Shown: positions 21,668 through 34,085, numbered from the stretch's first letter. The stretch is DNA of 64,000 nucleotides from Quercus robur (GCF_932294415.1 NC_065541.1:56274290-56338289), one strand, 5' to 3'. Numbers and translations: made by a program. The notes: generated by a model from the sequence alone, not told the origin.

Positions 21668-23160
21668 GCCAACTGCTCGGACAGGAAAGTCATCGGCTCA
21701 AATACTGTAAAATGTTAGGGCCAGTATGTTAAGATGGCAAGATGACCCCCTATTCAATAGCCTAAGGAAACTGTTCGTTTTGCGGATGACATGTCCTCGG
21801 ATAGTTACTTCTTACACCGTATCGAATACTCGGTCCTCATCTTGGCTAATTTTAAGGTAAGTGTCGTCCCTCCCTGGTCGGCATAGCTATGTTAAGTAAT
21901 TCTGTTAAAGTTATGGTGGCATCTTTTTATTAGCACATATTTTGGCCTTAGTCGTCATTGATTCAAATGCTATACTATAGTGCCGAGCAGTGTTTGCAAA
22001 TTTATTAAAACATATAAATAGAACATGCGAAGTAAAATAACAATAACTTTTATTAATATGAAAAACTATTACAACATACAAAGAAGGGCTTAAACAAGCC
22101 TATACAAAAAATAAATTGCTAAAGCAACAATAGCATCCGCAATACAAATCAGTAAACGGTCAGGTGTCTTTTAAACTCGCCTTCAAAGTCTCTCCAATCT
22201 CTGCCTCAGTACTGCTCATATCAGGAGAATAACCTTCTTTAGAAAAAGATGAAGGAGAAGGAAGAAGAATTGGAACACATGGAAGCACTTCAGCAAACTC
22301 TTGTCATCAAGGAGCGCGAAGGAAGAAGAAGATGGAGGACATGAGCAGAAGATGGAGGAGATGAATGAAGAAGATGGAGGACATGAGTAGGAAGGAGGAG
22401 AAGAAGAGAGAGAGGCAAAGGGGGGCGCCAGTGAACGAAGAGAGGAAGAAGCAGGGGCACTTAGTCCCTGCCCCAGTCCTGACTCCTAACACGCTGGCGC
22501 CATGTTAGATATGCTCGTGAGAGAGCGGATGGTGGTGATAATGGATGTTTTTGACTCAGTCACACCGAAAGTGAGATGTGACGAGTCCCTGCTTCGGATT
22601 TTGGCTAAAAGGAAGGGGAGACAAATCTTGAGTCTCCGCCATCCTTGCCCTGGCCGAGCCATCTCAAGCTTTATTAGGACATGGCGTTTCTGGGAAAGGA
22701 ATGGTTTATTCATGGCTGACTACTATGGTGAACGTATTATTGGATAGGGTATAACCAGAGGGAAGAAGTGAACTCTGGGAAGAGCCGGGGGGATTCAGAT
22801 ATGAGAGAATCACCTTTTGTCTTCTCTCTTTATATACGGGACGAAGAAAAGGGTACATAACACGTTCAGATCCCCAGGGAAACCTACAAATAAGAATGCG
22901 CCGTTTCGTTCTCCCACACCATCAATAACCGTTAGATTTGGGAGGCCTCGTAAAGGGAGGATATTAAAGACGCGCCTTGAATACCCAAACGACATAAGGG
23001 TAACGTGCGCAAATTAAGGGGAACAGCTCGTAGACCGGTACATTCCTTGGGCATGTGAAAAGTTACCCGCGTCCTTCAAGGGCTGAAATGAATGAGCCAT
23101 AATAAAGGCTCGGCATTACCAAAACCCACCTTTCCAACCCAGATGTTGAACAGCAGGGTT
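21668..23160 (+). other. Internal module 2 of LTR element
   Basis: Counterpart of module 1, with CTGCTTCGGATTTTG near 22590, TTTATATACGGG near 22833 and GGCCTCGTAAAGGG near 22940. It contains a purine-rich insert at about 22246-22440 with repeated GAAGATGGAGGACATGAG that module 1 lacks. That insert could be a gag remnant or captured host sequence. Confidence 0.55.
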
Positions 23161-23172
23161 TTGAGGGGCTAT
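23161..23172 (+). other. Polypurine tract (weak)
   Basis: TTGAGGGGCTAT directly precedes the 3' LTR. It is short and interrupted by pyrimidines, but its position fits the second-strand primer. Confidence 0.5.
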
Positions 23173-23936
23173 TGTGGGGCCCGATAGTTTATAGGCCAGG
23201 CCCACTTGCTCGTGGGGAGCCCGCAAGCCCAGGTTGAAAAAAGTTATGGCCCAAGCTTAAAAGTATAAGGCCGAGGATGGCCCAGATATGCAGTCGAGGA
23301 CGGTTTAGTCCTCGGCAAGCCTAAAGCTCCCTTGACAAAAGGGGTAAAAGAGAGCTATAAGAACAAATCCGTAAGAAGATCTAAAATATCTCAGGGAAGT
23401 TGTCCTTAATACCCTTCACTGATAAGACTTTACACCTAACAGAACCTGATTTTTAGGCTTTATTAACCATCCCCAACAATTATGGGATTAGATTGACGGG
23501 ACAAATACCAGTCCTGGAAAAGTTGACCCTACACGTGGACGAGGGACAACAAACGTAGGCTAGTATAAAAAGAAAGGTAAACTAATTAGGAGGAGGACCC
23601 CATCTCACTTCCTGGAAAAAACTCCAGGGATGAGAATGCCCGGATAATATATGTACACCACCACGAAAAACCCACTGCCGGGTAACCGGAAATAAAACAT
23701 TAGTGCTCCTCGGACCTGATCCGAGGAGTCCAATCCCTCAAGTTATAAAACTGTGGGGCTTGGATATCCAGGCTGAAGCCTTTTCCTATCTGAGTTCCTT
23801 AAAATCCGGTTTGGACCAACGCCCTGTGATCAAACGCTAGCCTCTCAAGCCCACTCTCTACGAATTTTATTGTGAGGGATCCTTCACGCGCGAGCCCAAT
23901 GTCATTGTTGGGCCGTTTGAGAATCGTGTCCCTACA
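23173..23936 (+). repeat. 3' LTR
   Basis: Same length as the 5' LTR with 11 substitutions. It ends CCCTACA and is followed by ATTATTATT, the continuation of the microsatellite target. Confidence 0.95.
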
Positions 23937-23969
<33 letters not shown>

Positions 23970-24225
23970 GAAATGATATCAATCACATTCATTTCCATAT
24001 TAATTTATAATTTTTTTATAATAAAATTGGTAATAGATTTAACATATTTTTATTAGCAAAATATCACTGAATTTTAGTTTAGATTATGAAAATCAAGAAA
24101 AGAAATCTTAATTATACTAGTAAAAATCATTTCCATCAAGAAATAAAAATATGGAGAAAAAAACATAAGCTGAGGTCGATATTGATAAAATAATTAGAAA
24201 TTTAAGAAATATTAAAATTTTAAAT
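23937..24225. repeat. Second tandem unit, right fragment
   Basis: After the (ATT)n tail (to 23969), GAAATGATATCAATCACATT through AAGCTGAGGTCGATATTGAT continues the 368-bp unit interrupted at 17909. Joined with 17778-17909 it gives a full second copy. The duplication therefore predates the LTR insertion. Confidence 0.85.
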
Positions 24226-25244
24226 AACTTGTTAAAGATATATTTCAAGATTCAATGTACTTATACCACTGCAATACTTGTTATATTGTACTTCATAGTT
24301 TATAACATATACTACTACATCTTAGATTTAATTTATAAATAATTTAGGGCTAATCTCTAGTTCGTTGTAACACAAAATTTTCAGATAACATAATGAAGTA
24401 ATCTCATAAAGCTTTATGTTGTTACTTCCACTCTCTATTTCTCTCACTTTTTCAATTGTGTAAATAATTCTAATAGATTATATATAATTATATATAAATA
24501 ATATGAATAAAAATATTGAAATCCATTGGCCGAGATTTATTATAAAAAAATGTTCTTAAAATTTTGGTTTAATATAAATTTATCAATTACTAACCAAGAT
24601 CTTAGTGTCGATGGATGACTCAGAAATGTCTTATATATTGTTTCTAAATTTAACGCCTTGATTTAATACTAGGAGTAGAGCAACTTATTACCTTTCACGA
24701 TGCATTACTATGATATTATATATGTATACATCAATTTAGAACAGTAGTCATAATTTTTTCCTCGCCTACACCAAAAACTAATTAGTATTTTTGTGTGATA
24801 ATAAAGAGCTATCATCAGAAGCAGACGCCTTAAATTAAAACTTTCTCAAAAATTAAAAAAAAAGAACAGTAGAAGTAACTTTCATATCTACCATGAAACA
24901 ATTTCTTATTTTAATTTTCTTTCCTTTGATACCGTATTGATTGGGGGGCCATGAAGGAATGGACAAAAGACTATTAGCAACCAATTGACTAACCTGTCTT
25001 CATTTTATTACTAGTACAACGAAAAGTCCTGCAATATTTTGTTTCAAGAGAAAATATCAAGAAAAAGAAAACATAAAATAACAAGCAAAGCAAAGAAAAT
25101 CCTATCTCAAATGACACACCAATTTAGTTCTTCCTTCTTCTTTTTTAATATCAATATATACTTCTGCCATGCTACATTTTCATTTATATTTTATACCTAT
25201 ACATTTATCTATTTCAAAAATTGTTAAAGTAAACATTAAAATCT
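24226..25244. other. Intergenic, 3' flank of second transporter gene
   Basis: AT-rich, no gene recognised. The end next to 25244 probably holds the 3' UTR of the minus-strand transporter. Confidence 0.45.
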
Positions 25245-27062
25245 CTAGCCACCTTTTGTCTCTGATTGTCCAGTGCCATTTCCATTCATGGCCATCTCTG
25301 TCTCAGCTTGCTTAGATTGGTCCCGAAACTTCATGTAAATGTCACTCTTATAGAACTTCCTTGTCCGAAGCACCAAAATGAGGGAAACAAGTGCACCAAA
25401 CAATGTAACCGCAGTAATAATAATAAAAGACAATTTGAAGCAATCCACTCCTGTACAATCTAACTCTTCCCCAGCCACCCTTTTGAGTCCCGATGCTGCC
25501 ATTTGCTTCTCAGCCTCCTTATCATACAAATATCCAGTGACCTTCACATTCAGCACATATAGCCCAATTGGGCTAGCCACTGACCCAAAATTGTACAAAG
25601 TTGAGTAGTACTTAAGGCCGAAAAGCTCAGAAATTATTGCGAAAAGTAATGGCCATTGTGCACCAAAACAAAACCCAATAATTATTGATGCCAAGTAGAG
25701 TCCGTTGGGGACATTAAACGCGATTAGAAGGTGACCAGCACATGATAATAAAAGGGTTAGAGTGAGCATGAGAGGACGAGGGAATTTGTATCTTTTTAGA
25801 GCAATTTCAGACCCAAATCCTGAGGCTACCCGTCCAAGATAATTCCAAATACTAACAAGGGACACAAAAGTGCTAACACTTTGCTTTGGGTACCTTAAAG
25901 AAGCTCCAATTTGTCCCAAATTGTCTATGGCTGTTAGAGTACCCCCAACACCACAAATTGCTGACATGAAAAGAACTAACATGTCAACACTGAAAAGTGC
26001 TTGTAATATTGTATAGTCATCTCCTCTATCTGGTGGCCTGAACGCTGTTCTCCAACAAGAAGCTTGCTTTTCTGTGCTTGGCTCAGTCTCAGTGAGTGAA
26101 TTTGTGGTGGTATTGTATGATGGTGCTGGTAGAGATGGAATTGTCTCTGCTGGGCTCGGCTTCTCAGTGATTATCTTCAAGGGAGTTGGGTCATTCACTG
26201 CTAAGTTCTTGCTCTGCCAAAGCTTAAACTCTTCGGCAATAACAACAGCAAGTGGAAGAAAGAGCAAGACAAGCACCGCGGCAGCGCTAATACCATACTC
26301 ACCCCGTGTGAACTGAACCGGTCTTTGTACTATAATCATAATCATCAAAAACCCTGCAAGGCCAAGTGAAATATAGAGGAAATTATAGAAAACTTTGACC
26401 TCATTCGTCTGGCGAATGACCTTCATGTACCGAATAGTTCGAAGAAAAACTAATGATATAGCAGCTGGAAGCCAGCCTATAAGCAATATAAGGGACTTTG
26501 AGTCAGTCCCATATAAAGCGTGGTATAATTGTGTGATTATAGCACCACTTAGACCCACGTAACCTTTTAGAATCCCCAACACAGAACCACGACTTTCAGG
26601 GAAGTTCTTTACGCAGGGAACAAGGGAACCAGTGTTGGCAAAAGACTGGGAGTTTGCACCTATGCAAATGTACAAGCACATTTGCCAAACTTTTGGAGTT
26701 GATATTTTTTTGGTCACGGCTAGCCAGATCATGAAGTACCCAAAAAAGTTTAGGACTGCACCTATTGATAAGACTACATATGGGGGTGTAACCTCGTTGA
26801 TTAGGCCGGAGAGGACACCAACATTGGCACCCAAGTCCTTAAAAAAGCTGAGCAAATTGAGGGTGCTTTGGTCGTAGCCAAGCACTTCTTTGATGTCGCT
26901 TGAGTATATACCAAACATGTAGGTAGCTCCTGCAGCGGACATGATTAGAAACGATGCAAATACCATGAACCAACGCCCAGTTAAGATTTGGACGCTGAGA
27001 CCCTTCATGCCTGCCAAGCCAAGAGCACCACCACCATTGTTAACTGGTCCAGCAACTACCAT
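25245..27062 (-). CDS. NFD4/nodulin-like MFS transporter, paralogue 2
   Basis: An uninterrupted 605-residue frame from the ATG at 27062 ([14 protein letters not shown]). In-frame TTG codons upstream are not credible starts, and the M-V-V start resembles At2g39210 as I recall it. Same architecture as paralogue 1: Nodulin-like N-terminal half ([49 protein letters not shown]), a Pro/Thr-rich loop of about 60 residues, then the MFS half ([38 protein letters not shown]). It keeps the family-typical TGRW and [10 protein letters not shown], so it looks like the conservative copy. Likely a plasma- or internal-membrane transporter; the substrate cannot be read from sequence. The two genes are co-oriented and about 9.4 kb apart, 6 kb of which is the LTR element. 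Confidence 0.95.
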   Translation of the reverse strand: MVVAGPVNNGGGALGLAGMKGLSVQILTGRWFMVFASFLIMSAAGATYMFGIYSSDIKEVLGYDQSTLNLLSFFKDLGANVGVLSGLINEVTPPYVVLSIGAVLNFFGYFMIWLAVTKKISTPKVWQMCLYICIGANSQSFANTGSLVPCVKNFPESRGSVLGILKGYVGLSGAIITQLYHALYGTDSKSLILLIGWLPAAISLVFLRTIRYMKVIRQTNEVKVFYNFLYISLGLAGFLMIMIIVQRPVQFTRGEYGISAAAVLVLLFLPLAVVIAEEFKLWQSKNLAVNDPTPLKIITEKPSPAETIPSLPAPSYNTTTNSLTETEPSTEKQASCWRTAFRPPDRGDDYTILQALFSVDMLVLFMSAICGVGGTLTAIDNLGQIGASLRYPKQSVSTFVSLVSIWNYLGRVASGFGSEIALKRYKFPRPLMLTLTLLLSCAGHLLIAFNVPNGLYLASIIIGFCFGAQWPLLFAIISELFGLKYYSTLYNFGSVASPIGLYVLNVKVTGYLYDKEAEKQMAASGLKRVAGEELDCTGVDCFKLSFIIITAVTLFGALVSLILVLRTRKFYKSDIYMKFRDQSKQAETEMAMNGNGTGQSETKGG

Positions 27063-27150
27063 TTTTTTCTGTTTGTATTGCGGCAAGTCCGAAACACAAT
27101 CACAAGTTTATTGCTGTTATGGAGTAGCAAAAGATGTGGCGGACTAGTAG

Positions 27151-27162
27151 TCAATATATAGA
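27151..27162 (-). promoter_or_regulatory. TATA box of transporter paralogue 2
   Basis: TCTATATATTGA on the minus strand about 90-100 bases upstream of the ATG, comparable in position to paralogue 1. A GT/GA-rich tract lies upstream at 27190-27225. Confidence 0.55.
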
Positions 27163-27229
27163 CATAAATAGTGTTGTCTTTGTGAGCGTGCGTGCATGTG
27201 TGTGTGTGGGAGAGAGAGAGAGGGGCCAA

Positions 27230-28855
27230 TTAAAATACTCTCATTAAAGACTTTCTAGTTGACTTGCATTGTATAGGAAAGATGGGTTGGAAAAACCGAA
27301 AAAGAAAGGATTATAAAAAACGTTTTTGAAAAGATTTCTTCCAATAGATATTTTCTCTAGACCGACGTACATTGTGTTACAGCGAAGAAATTGATGTATA
27401 AGCTGTCTTACAATCTTATCCAAAAGAAAATTCAAAATAACTCTACCTTTTACCGTGGAATGAAGATGAAGATGAAAATTACGTGGCTTAGGTTAAAAAA
27501 TGGAATAAAAATTATGTTTGGTTTATTTTAGTACTTTTTTAATTGGAGATTTTTTTTATTTTAAATATATTATAGTAAGTGGTGATAGATTTTAATCTTC
27601 TTAAAATAAAAGAAATTTTCAATAAAAAAAAATAGTAAACCTAACCCCTAAAAATTACCAATGTCTCTGGAATTATCGTAGCTCGACAAGTTGGTAAGTG
27701 CTTTACCCCCCATCTATGATTGCGACTGCTTAAAAGTATGTTCATACCTATGGAAATTCAAGCCACCAATTTGGACATGTCTTTTACTTCCACTTGGCGA
27801 TGTGTTTTCAATTTGCAATTTTGTTTCCTGCTTCTGTCCAAAATAAAAAGGCCAAAAATAAAGCCAGAAATGCTTCTCTTTTTCTTTTTTTCTTTTTTTT
27901 AAATAGTGAAGCTAGTATATGAATGAATCTTTTTTGATAGAATGCATCACGTATATTATCAAAAAGAAAAAGAAAAAAAGAATTCATCTCGTATGATATG
28001 CATATGTATAATTTTTTCTATTCCAATTGGTAAATAATATGTCTATATACATCATTGTTTCCAATTGTTTAGAGTTTAAATCTCTCTCATTCATTGTAAT
28101 TTTGCAATTATATATCTAATTATAAAATGAAAAAAAAAATAGAAAGAAAAACTCTGTCCCATTCCCATATCAATAGCAGAATCAAGAATAGTAAACAGTA
28201 TCAAATAATTGCAGATTAAATGAGCCCCTTTTCAAATTTTTACAATTCGTACGATGTTTACGTGTTTGATTCAAAACCTACAGCAACATAAATAATACAA
28301 TATATCTTATATATCAACTTAAAATTAAATGCATGATATTGCATGCTTGTTTCTCAACAAAAAAGTTAAATGCATGAAATATTTCAAATAGAAGTTCATT
28401 GATTTGTTAGCCTCATCGTAAACAGCAATATCCATACCTTTAAAAAAAACACTCTAATAGGAATTTCGGAATTGGTAAGATGATTATTTATTTAATTATC
28501 TTCCTTCATTTTTTAATAGAAATGGAATGAAAGGATGAGATTGACTATAAGATGCGCAGATGGAGTCTTCTCGTTTATCAATGAAATCCGTTGTTTAGAG
28601 AAAACAAAAGGATTCATAGTTTTTTTTTTTTTCCTGGCTAGCTAAAGCCTAAAGTAATTAAGAAAGAAAAAAAATAGTATATTTGTTCTTGTATACATTA
28701 ACAGAAAGTTCTTAATCAGTTACACTCAGAAAACAATGAAATAATGGTTCCTAATCTCTATTTTCATATTTATGTTGGACTTTGCTATAAATTTAATGAG
28801 TGAATCACACCATGAATGTAAGAAAAGGAAGCATGTACTTCAGGATTACTCTGTA
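27230..28855. other. Intergenic, no gene recognised
   Basis: AT-rich sequence upstream of the transporter gene. Short frames lack domain character. Confidence 0.45.
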
Positions 28856-28864
28856 TTAATAATA

Positions 28865-29033
28865 GGGTCATGCTAACGAGTGCCCTTAGGATATTGGTTA
28901 ATAATCCATTTTAAGAAAGTTTTGATAACACTTTTATGAGAAATGAAAAAAACTGTTAAAATATTAATTGATTTTTTTTTCTTTTCCCGTTAAAACTTTT
29001 TTTAAATGGATTGGGCATTCGTTAGAATTTCCC
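28865..29033. mobile_element. Mutator-like MITE, 169 bp
   Basis: It begins GGGTCATGCTAACGAGTGCC and ends GGGCATTCGTTAGAATTTCCC, imperfect inverted repeats. A perfect 9-bp target-site duplication, TTAATAATA, flanks it (28856-28864 and 29034-29042). The same family lies in PPT1 intron 2 (58011-58189). Confidence 0.85.
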
Positions 29034-29042
29034 TTAATAATA

Positions 29043-29768
29043 AAAAAATTGTTTACTCATTGGTATTTATTGCTTACATTGATAAGAGCCTTTCTAAATT
29101 AATTACCCTACTTATCCAAAAAAATACTCTAAATTATCTTATCTTTGTTAGTGATTTTATTTTGAGTGATATTATATTATACAAATTTTACTATATAAAG
29201 ATAGAAATGGATGTCACCAAAAAAAAAAAATCAAACATTCATTTATGAGATAATTGAAATCCATCAATTACATTCATTGACAAATCAGTTTGCAAAATCT
29301 ATATGGTAAAGTTTCTAGTAGGATTAGGAGAGTTAGTGATATATATCCAGGACTAGATAAGGACAATGCATTCAGCAAGAAAGATATATCAGCTTTTTTT
29401 TTGGGAAGTTTTTAATTTTTTTTCTTTCTTTCTTGGGGTTTGTAGATAGGCTATTGCTTCAAAATATTGAAAAGTCCCGTGATTTTGATAAGAAGACCCA
29501 ATAGATACTTTCCCCCTTCGATCTTCTCTCTGTTAGGATTTAGGAGCATATCACTCAATATGTAATTTCTGCCACGTGTAAAAGGTGGCTCAATTATAAA
29601 TAATACAGGCCAATTCAAAAATGTCACCTAAGAAATTAAAAGCAAACTCAACAATTCTAAGTTGTAATGGATAATCAGTTCTAGTTCAATTGGTAAAATT
29701 TTTTGTCATTAAATAAAAAATCTAAAGATCTATTTTTAAAAATTTTTCTATGTCACACTAAAACTAGA
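29043..29768. other. Intergenic, no feature seen
   Basis: AT-rich, no coding or repeat structure that I can support. Confidence 0.4.
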
Positions 29769-29965
29769 GCATTCTCATCCGATTCCATCTAGTCCTTTAA
29801 ACGGATGAAATGCAAAATACATAACCATGTTCATAAAAAACAATAAGCTACAATCATTGTCTAAAAATAGATACTATAGTTGATTTTACTGTTTTTTATG
29901 AATATGGTTATGTATTTTGCATTTCATCCAGTTTTAAAGGACTAGATGGAATTGGATGAGAATGC
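29769..29965. mobile_element. Foldback MITE with about 73-bp arms
   Basis: The left arm starts GCATTCTCATCCGATTCCAT and the right arm ends in its inverse complement. About 70 of 73 bases pair, leaving a loop of roughly 50 bases. A third copy of the inner arm (GCAAAATACATAACCATG) follows at 29964-29997 in direct orientation with the left arm. No target-site duplication was identified. Confidence 0.8.
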
Positions 29966-29997
29966 AAAATACATAACCATGTCCATAAAAAAAAGAG

Positions 29998-30930
29998 TAA
30001 AATCAACGATAGTAGCTTATGCATTTACCTTTTTTTTCCCCTTTTTTTATTAATTTTTTTTTTCTCTCTCTTTTGTCTTTTACTTGTGGGGTGTTAAAAA
30101 TATTCTTCTAATATGATGATTATAAAATGAAGAATGAAATTTTCAATCACCTTCCCTCTACTTCCCTCTCCTCTCCCTACATTCAAACATCAAGGTAAAG
30201 ATGAAAATTCCAACCATCTCCCTCTCCTCTCCTTTCCTTCCTCTCTATCCAAACATAGGGAAAAAATATATATAAATTTCCCATTATAAATGTCGTGCAA
30301 CCAAAATATTGAATAATTGTTGCAAAGAAATAGCAATTCTGATACGAATCTATCATTGTGTGTTAAACATGCCCACATACTTTAATTTGGAGTTGTTGGG
30401 ATAAATCCTCGTCTATGTGTGAATTAAATTAAATATAACTCAAGCAACAACAAAAAAATAGAAATCTATGAAAGCGAAAAATAAAATAAAAAATAAATAA
30501 ATAAATAAAACCAACCAACCAACCAACCAAGAAAAACACCAAGAAATTACATGGAAAGCCCTCTAGTGTAGAGAGAAAAACCACGAGGCAAATCCGATCA
30601 ATCCACTATAATAAAATAAAGATCACAACACTCAAGTTATACCCAAAACTTGAGTTTACAATAAATTGGTAAAATACAATAATATCTCTATGAACAAATA
30701 CAACCTCATCACAAAATCTAATAGCAAGATCTTCCACTTTAAATACTTCAACTCTGTAATTGTAGAACCTAAATAATCGTCCTAAAAAAAACCCCCAATT
30801 TATCTTCCTTATGTGTCTTGAGTAAAAAAAAAAAATCACCTTTTCTTTTTTTCCCTCAGTACCGCACAAAATATTAATATTTTTCTTTCAGTCGGCTTCA
30901 AAACTGTGTTTCACTCTTCAGTCTCTCTAA
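29998..30930. other. Intergenic with simple repeats
   Basis: Contains (AAAT)n near 30490-30510 and (CCAA)n near 30511-30530. No gene recognised. Confidence 0.45.
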
Positions 30931-31070
30931 GGGGCCGTTTGGTATAGGAGTTTAAACAAATGGTTCCAATTTTTAAATAACATTACATGCATTTTTGCAC
31001 ATTTTTTCACCCACACATATTTCCAAAAACTACAAATAACATCACTAGAACAATGTTACCAAACAGCCCC
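30931..31070. mobile_element. Short hAT-type MITE, 140 bp
   Basis: The ends GGGGCCGTTTGGTA and TACCAAACAGCCCC (31056-31070 region) are near-perfect inverted repeats typical of plant hAT MITEs. A target-site duplication is not evident. Confidence 0.65.
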
Positions 31071-34000
31071 TAAATCTCGTTATCTACTAAACCCACGTAC
31101 AAAGCTTTATATAAAAGCTTTCAAGCCACCTGACACTCCTATTTTAATTAGGAATAGGAGTTTTATTCATGCAAGCTAACTATTCCTTTTTCTATTACAA
31201 TTAGAAGTCTTCAATGCTTGCATTCTCAATTGGACTGGACTCTTGGTGCAGCCGTGCACCCCAACAGGAGTGACCTTAATAAACATGGAATTACCCGAAA
31301 TTGTACTGCCAAGATATATAGAAGATCGATCAACTTGATAAAGGAATCTATTCGTTATTATGATTGTTACTTAGAAAAGTCAGTTGCCTCTTATAACTGG
31401 CGACAACGACATTTGGAGACTTATAAGTCAGATTTATTGGGCATTGACTTTACTATGATCCTATCACTCTCGATCGATCTGAAAAAACAACATGCATAAC
31501 CGTAATGAATTCTTAACGTAAGAAATTTTTATTTTTAGGAGTTTCTGTTTATAAGCAATTACAAATTCATGGGAAGAACCAATATTTGGTCATGACTCTA
31601 GAAAAAGCAGATTACTTCACCAATTTGCATACTTAAGGAAAACCTTTTAGCACAGCACGACAATGGAATTGATGATGTTGTCGTGAAAAACTTTGCTTCC
31701 ACTCGTGACAAATCTGCGATGAAATGTCAGAAGAACACTTGCGAGTTTGGTGTATATTGGTGTTTGAGCAAAAACAAATTAATTTTTTTTTATGCTTGGT
31801 TTATCTTAATATTAATTGCAGGCAATTTGAAGTGATGGTTCAAGGTTACAATTTGAAGTGAAATCGGACTTAGTAAATTAAGAAACAGGTTCAAAAATGC
31901 CTCATTTAGGAAGACTGTCGAATTATAAGTAACAATGAAAAATGGGGCGAAAATATATGGCTTAGATTCCTAAAAAACCAAGTTCTAAATTTTGATTCTA
32001 AGTTATCTCCAATGTCTTCTCAAAAATAAATAAATAAATCAAAATCAAAATAAAAGTTATCTCAAATGCCATTGATTAGAAGTAATCTAATTCAAAAGGA
32101 ATTGTTTTCCTTTCTAAGCAAACTAATTTAAAGTGAGCCAATTCAAAGTAAATTGAAGCAAATCATAGCGTGGATCATCTTACTTACACCAAATTAATTG
32201 AAAGCAAACATGATTCAAATCAAACAGAGTAAACAGCTTAATACTTGACTCAAACTTAAATTAACTTGATAACATAATACAAGGAAAACACTTTTACAAG
32301 CATAAATTCTTGGGCAAACCCTAAAAACTAGAAGATCTCATAAGAAACGAATTACTACTGATTTCTGAAACAATCTCAATAAATTCTCTGGTGTGCTCTT
32401 GCTTTGTAAAATAACTAAATAAGCCTCTATTTATACTTGAGACTTCAGCGATTATGGTTAATTATGCTTTTCACATGTTGTTTCTTTATTATGACTTATG
32501 CCATAACTCATTCACATTTCAAGTTGTGAGTGATGAAATTATGAACCCACCACTTTATCTCAATCATTCAAAACTCATCACATGAACAAATTGTAGCAAA
32601 AATTATACTACTTATTGTGGCCCTAAACTTTTTGTTCTTGAATTATTGGGGTTGGTTCCATGATTCCTTCTAACTACTTCAATATTCACCATGCCACATC
32701 ACACATATCAGCATCCTAGGTGTTGCTTATGACTTTAATTATTTTATCAGGACTGCCACATAAATTTTACTTTTCCAATTGTATTTGTATGCTTCTTGCT
32801 GAGCTAGTTGTCACGTTCCGAGAGAATTTTATTTTAGTTCCAACACCTTTACTGGCATTAATTCAGGTTCAACCCTTGGCTTGTCCTGTGGGAAGAGACA
32901 CCTTCCAAAACATGTGTCTTTTGCTAGTGCCCCATATTAAATTAATGCTCATATGCAAGGTTGACCACAGGCACATCATTTACCCTCTGGCCTTTATTTG
33001 TTGCTAGAAACGTCGATTGCATGCAATTAAATGAAAGGAGTTATTATTACAATTTTACATGCTGCAAATGCTGAAATGCACATCTATCCGGACTCTGAAG
33101 CACTTTGGTCAGCAAAAATGGCAAAATACCCCTTTTGTCCAAAAGTTCCAACAAAATATCCTTGTTTTGAAACTATTTAGGAAAATGCTTTTATTTTGAA
33201 ACTCGATTTGACAAAAATCGAGTTACTTGAAAAAAACTACATGGAACTCAAGTTCCATATAGTCTTTTTTTTTTTTTTTTTAAGTTTAATTGCCTATAAC
33301 TCAATTGTCTAAAAATCGGGTTTTTCATTGAAACTCGATTTTTAGAAAATCAAGTTTAAAACAGATGCATTTTTATAAATAGTTTAATAGCATGGGCATT
33401 TTGTTACATGTTTTGCACGAAATAGGTATATCCTCATTTTGGCCTACTTTGGTCTCAATTTTAAGACCGACTTTGGTCCGAAACAGATTTTGGGGGTGTT
33501 ACAAAATTTTATAACATGTAGCCAATTTGGCCATTTAAATGGTTTGCAATTGTTTTTGTTAAAATAAATGGAAGAACTAGAAAATAATGTAGCAAGTGGA
33601 AGCAAGAGAGAAGAAAGAAAATTAGTACACATGAAAGTTACGTGGCTTGGTCTGATAACTTACATCTGCAATGTAAAGTCTTAATTAGGCCTACAACTTT
33701 ACCGTATGTTGAAGTAAAGTACAAAGAACCTTAAGTAAGATATGCATACAGTCTAGTGTTTAGAGTAACTGAGGTTAAGTGTTAGATGGGTTTTACACTA
33801 AATTAGACCTCTTGGGCCTTACATCACAATAATATAAATATATAATCCGTTATCTCTAACAAATATTATCTCTAACAGTTTTAATTTTTGGAATCCCAAT
33901 AATTATTAAATTGTACCAAGCACTATGAAAAAGTTTTTAGATTACAAGATTCAAACACCCATTAAAAATTAATGTTCATTTGCAAAGATAGAAGAATCAA

Positions 34001-34085
34001 TAGAGACTTGGTTTTGACATCGATCCGTAGGACCGTAGATTCTCTTATTCTCTATCTTCCAACAAGAATATTTATTGATAGTAAA

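Larger units (their letters stand above)
17910..23936 (+). mobile_element. Non-autonomous LTR retrotransposon (LARD-like), 6027 bp
   Basis: Two 764-bp LTRs (17910-18673 and 23173-23936) begin TGTGGGGCCC and end CCCTACA. They differ at 11 positions by my alignment (10 transitions, 1 transversion, no indels). The flanking 5-bp duplication ATTAT fits, but it lies in an (ATT)n tract and is weak evidence alone. A primer-binding site follows the left LTR and a purine tract precedes the right one. The 4.5-kb interior has no gag, protease, reverse transcriptase, RNase H or integrase motif, so the element must rely on proteins of a relative. It consists of two tandem arrays, each followed by a related non-coding module. 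Confidence 0.93.

Noticed and set aside
20621..21732. Overlapping frames of about 70-90 codons through array 2
   Set aside because: Period 71 is not a multiple of three, so the frame rotates each unit; the same peptide text appears in shifted frames. This is repeat DNA, not genes.
31218..31499. 93-codon plus-strand frame
   Set aside because: No recognisable domain, unremarkable composition and no splice or promoter context.
32720..33007. 95-codon plus-strand frame
   Set aside because: No family resemblance; random open stretch in AT-rich DNA.
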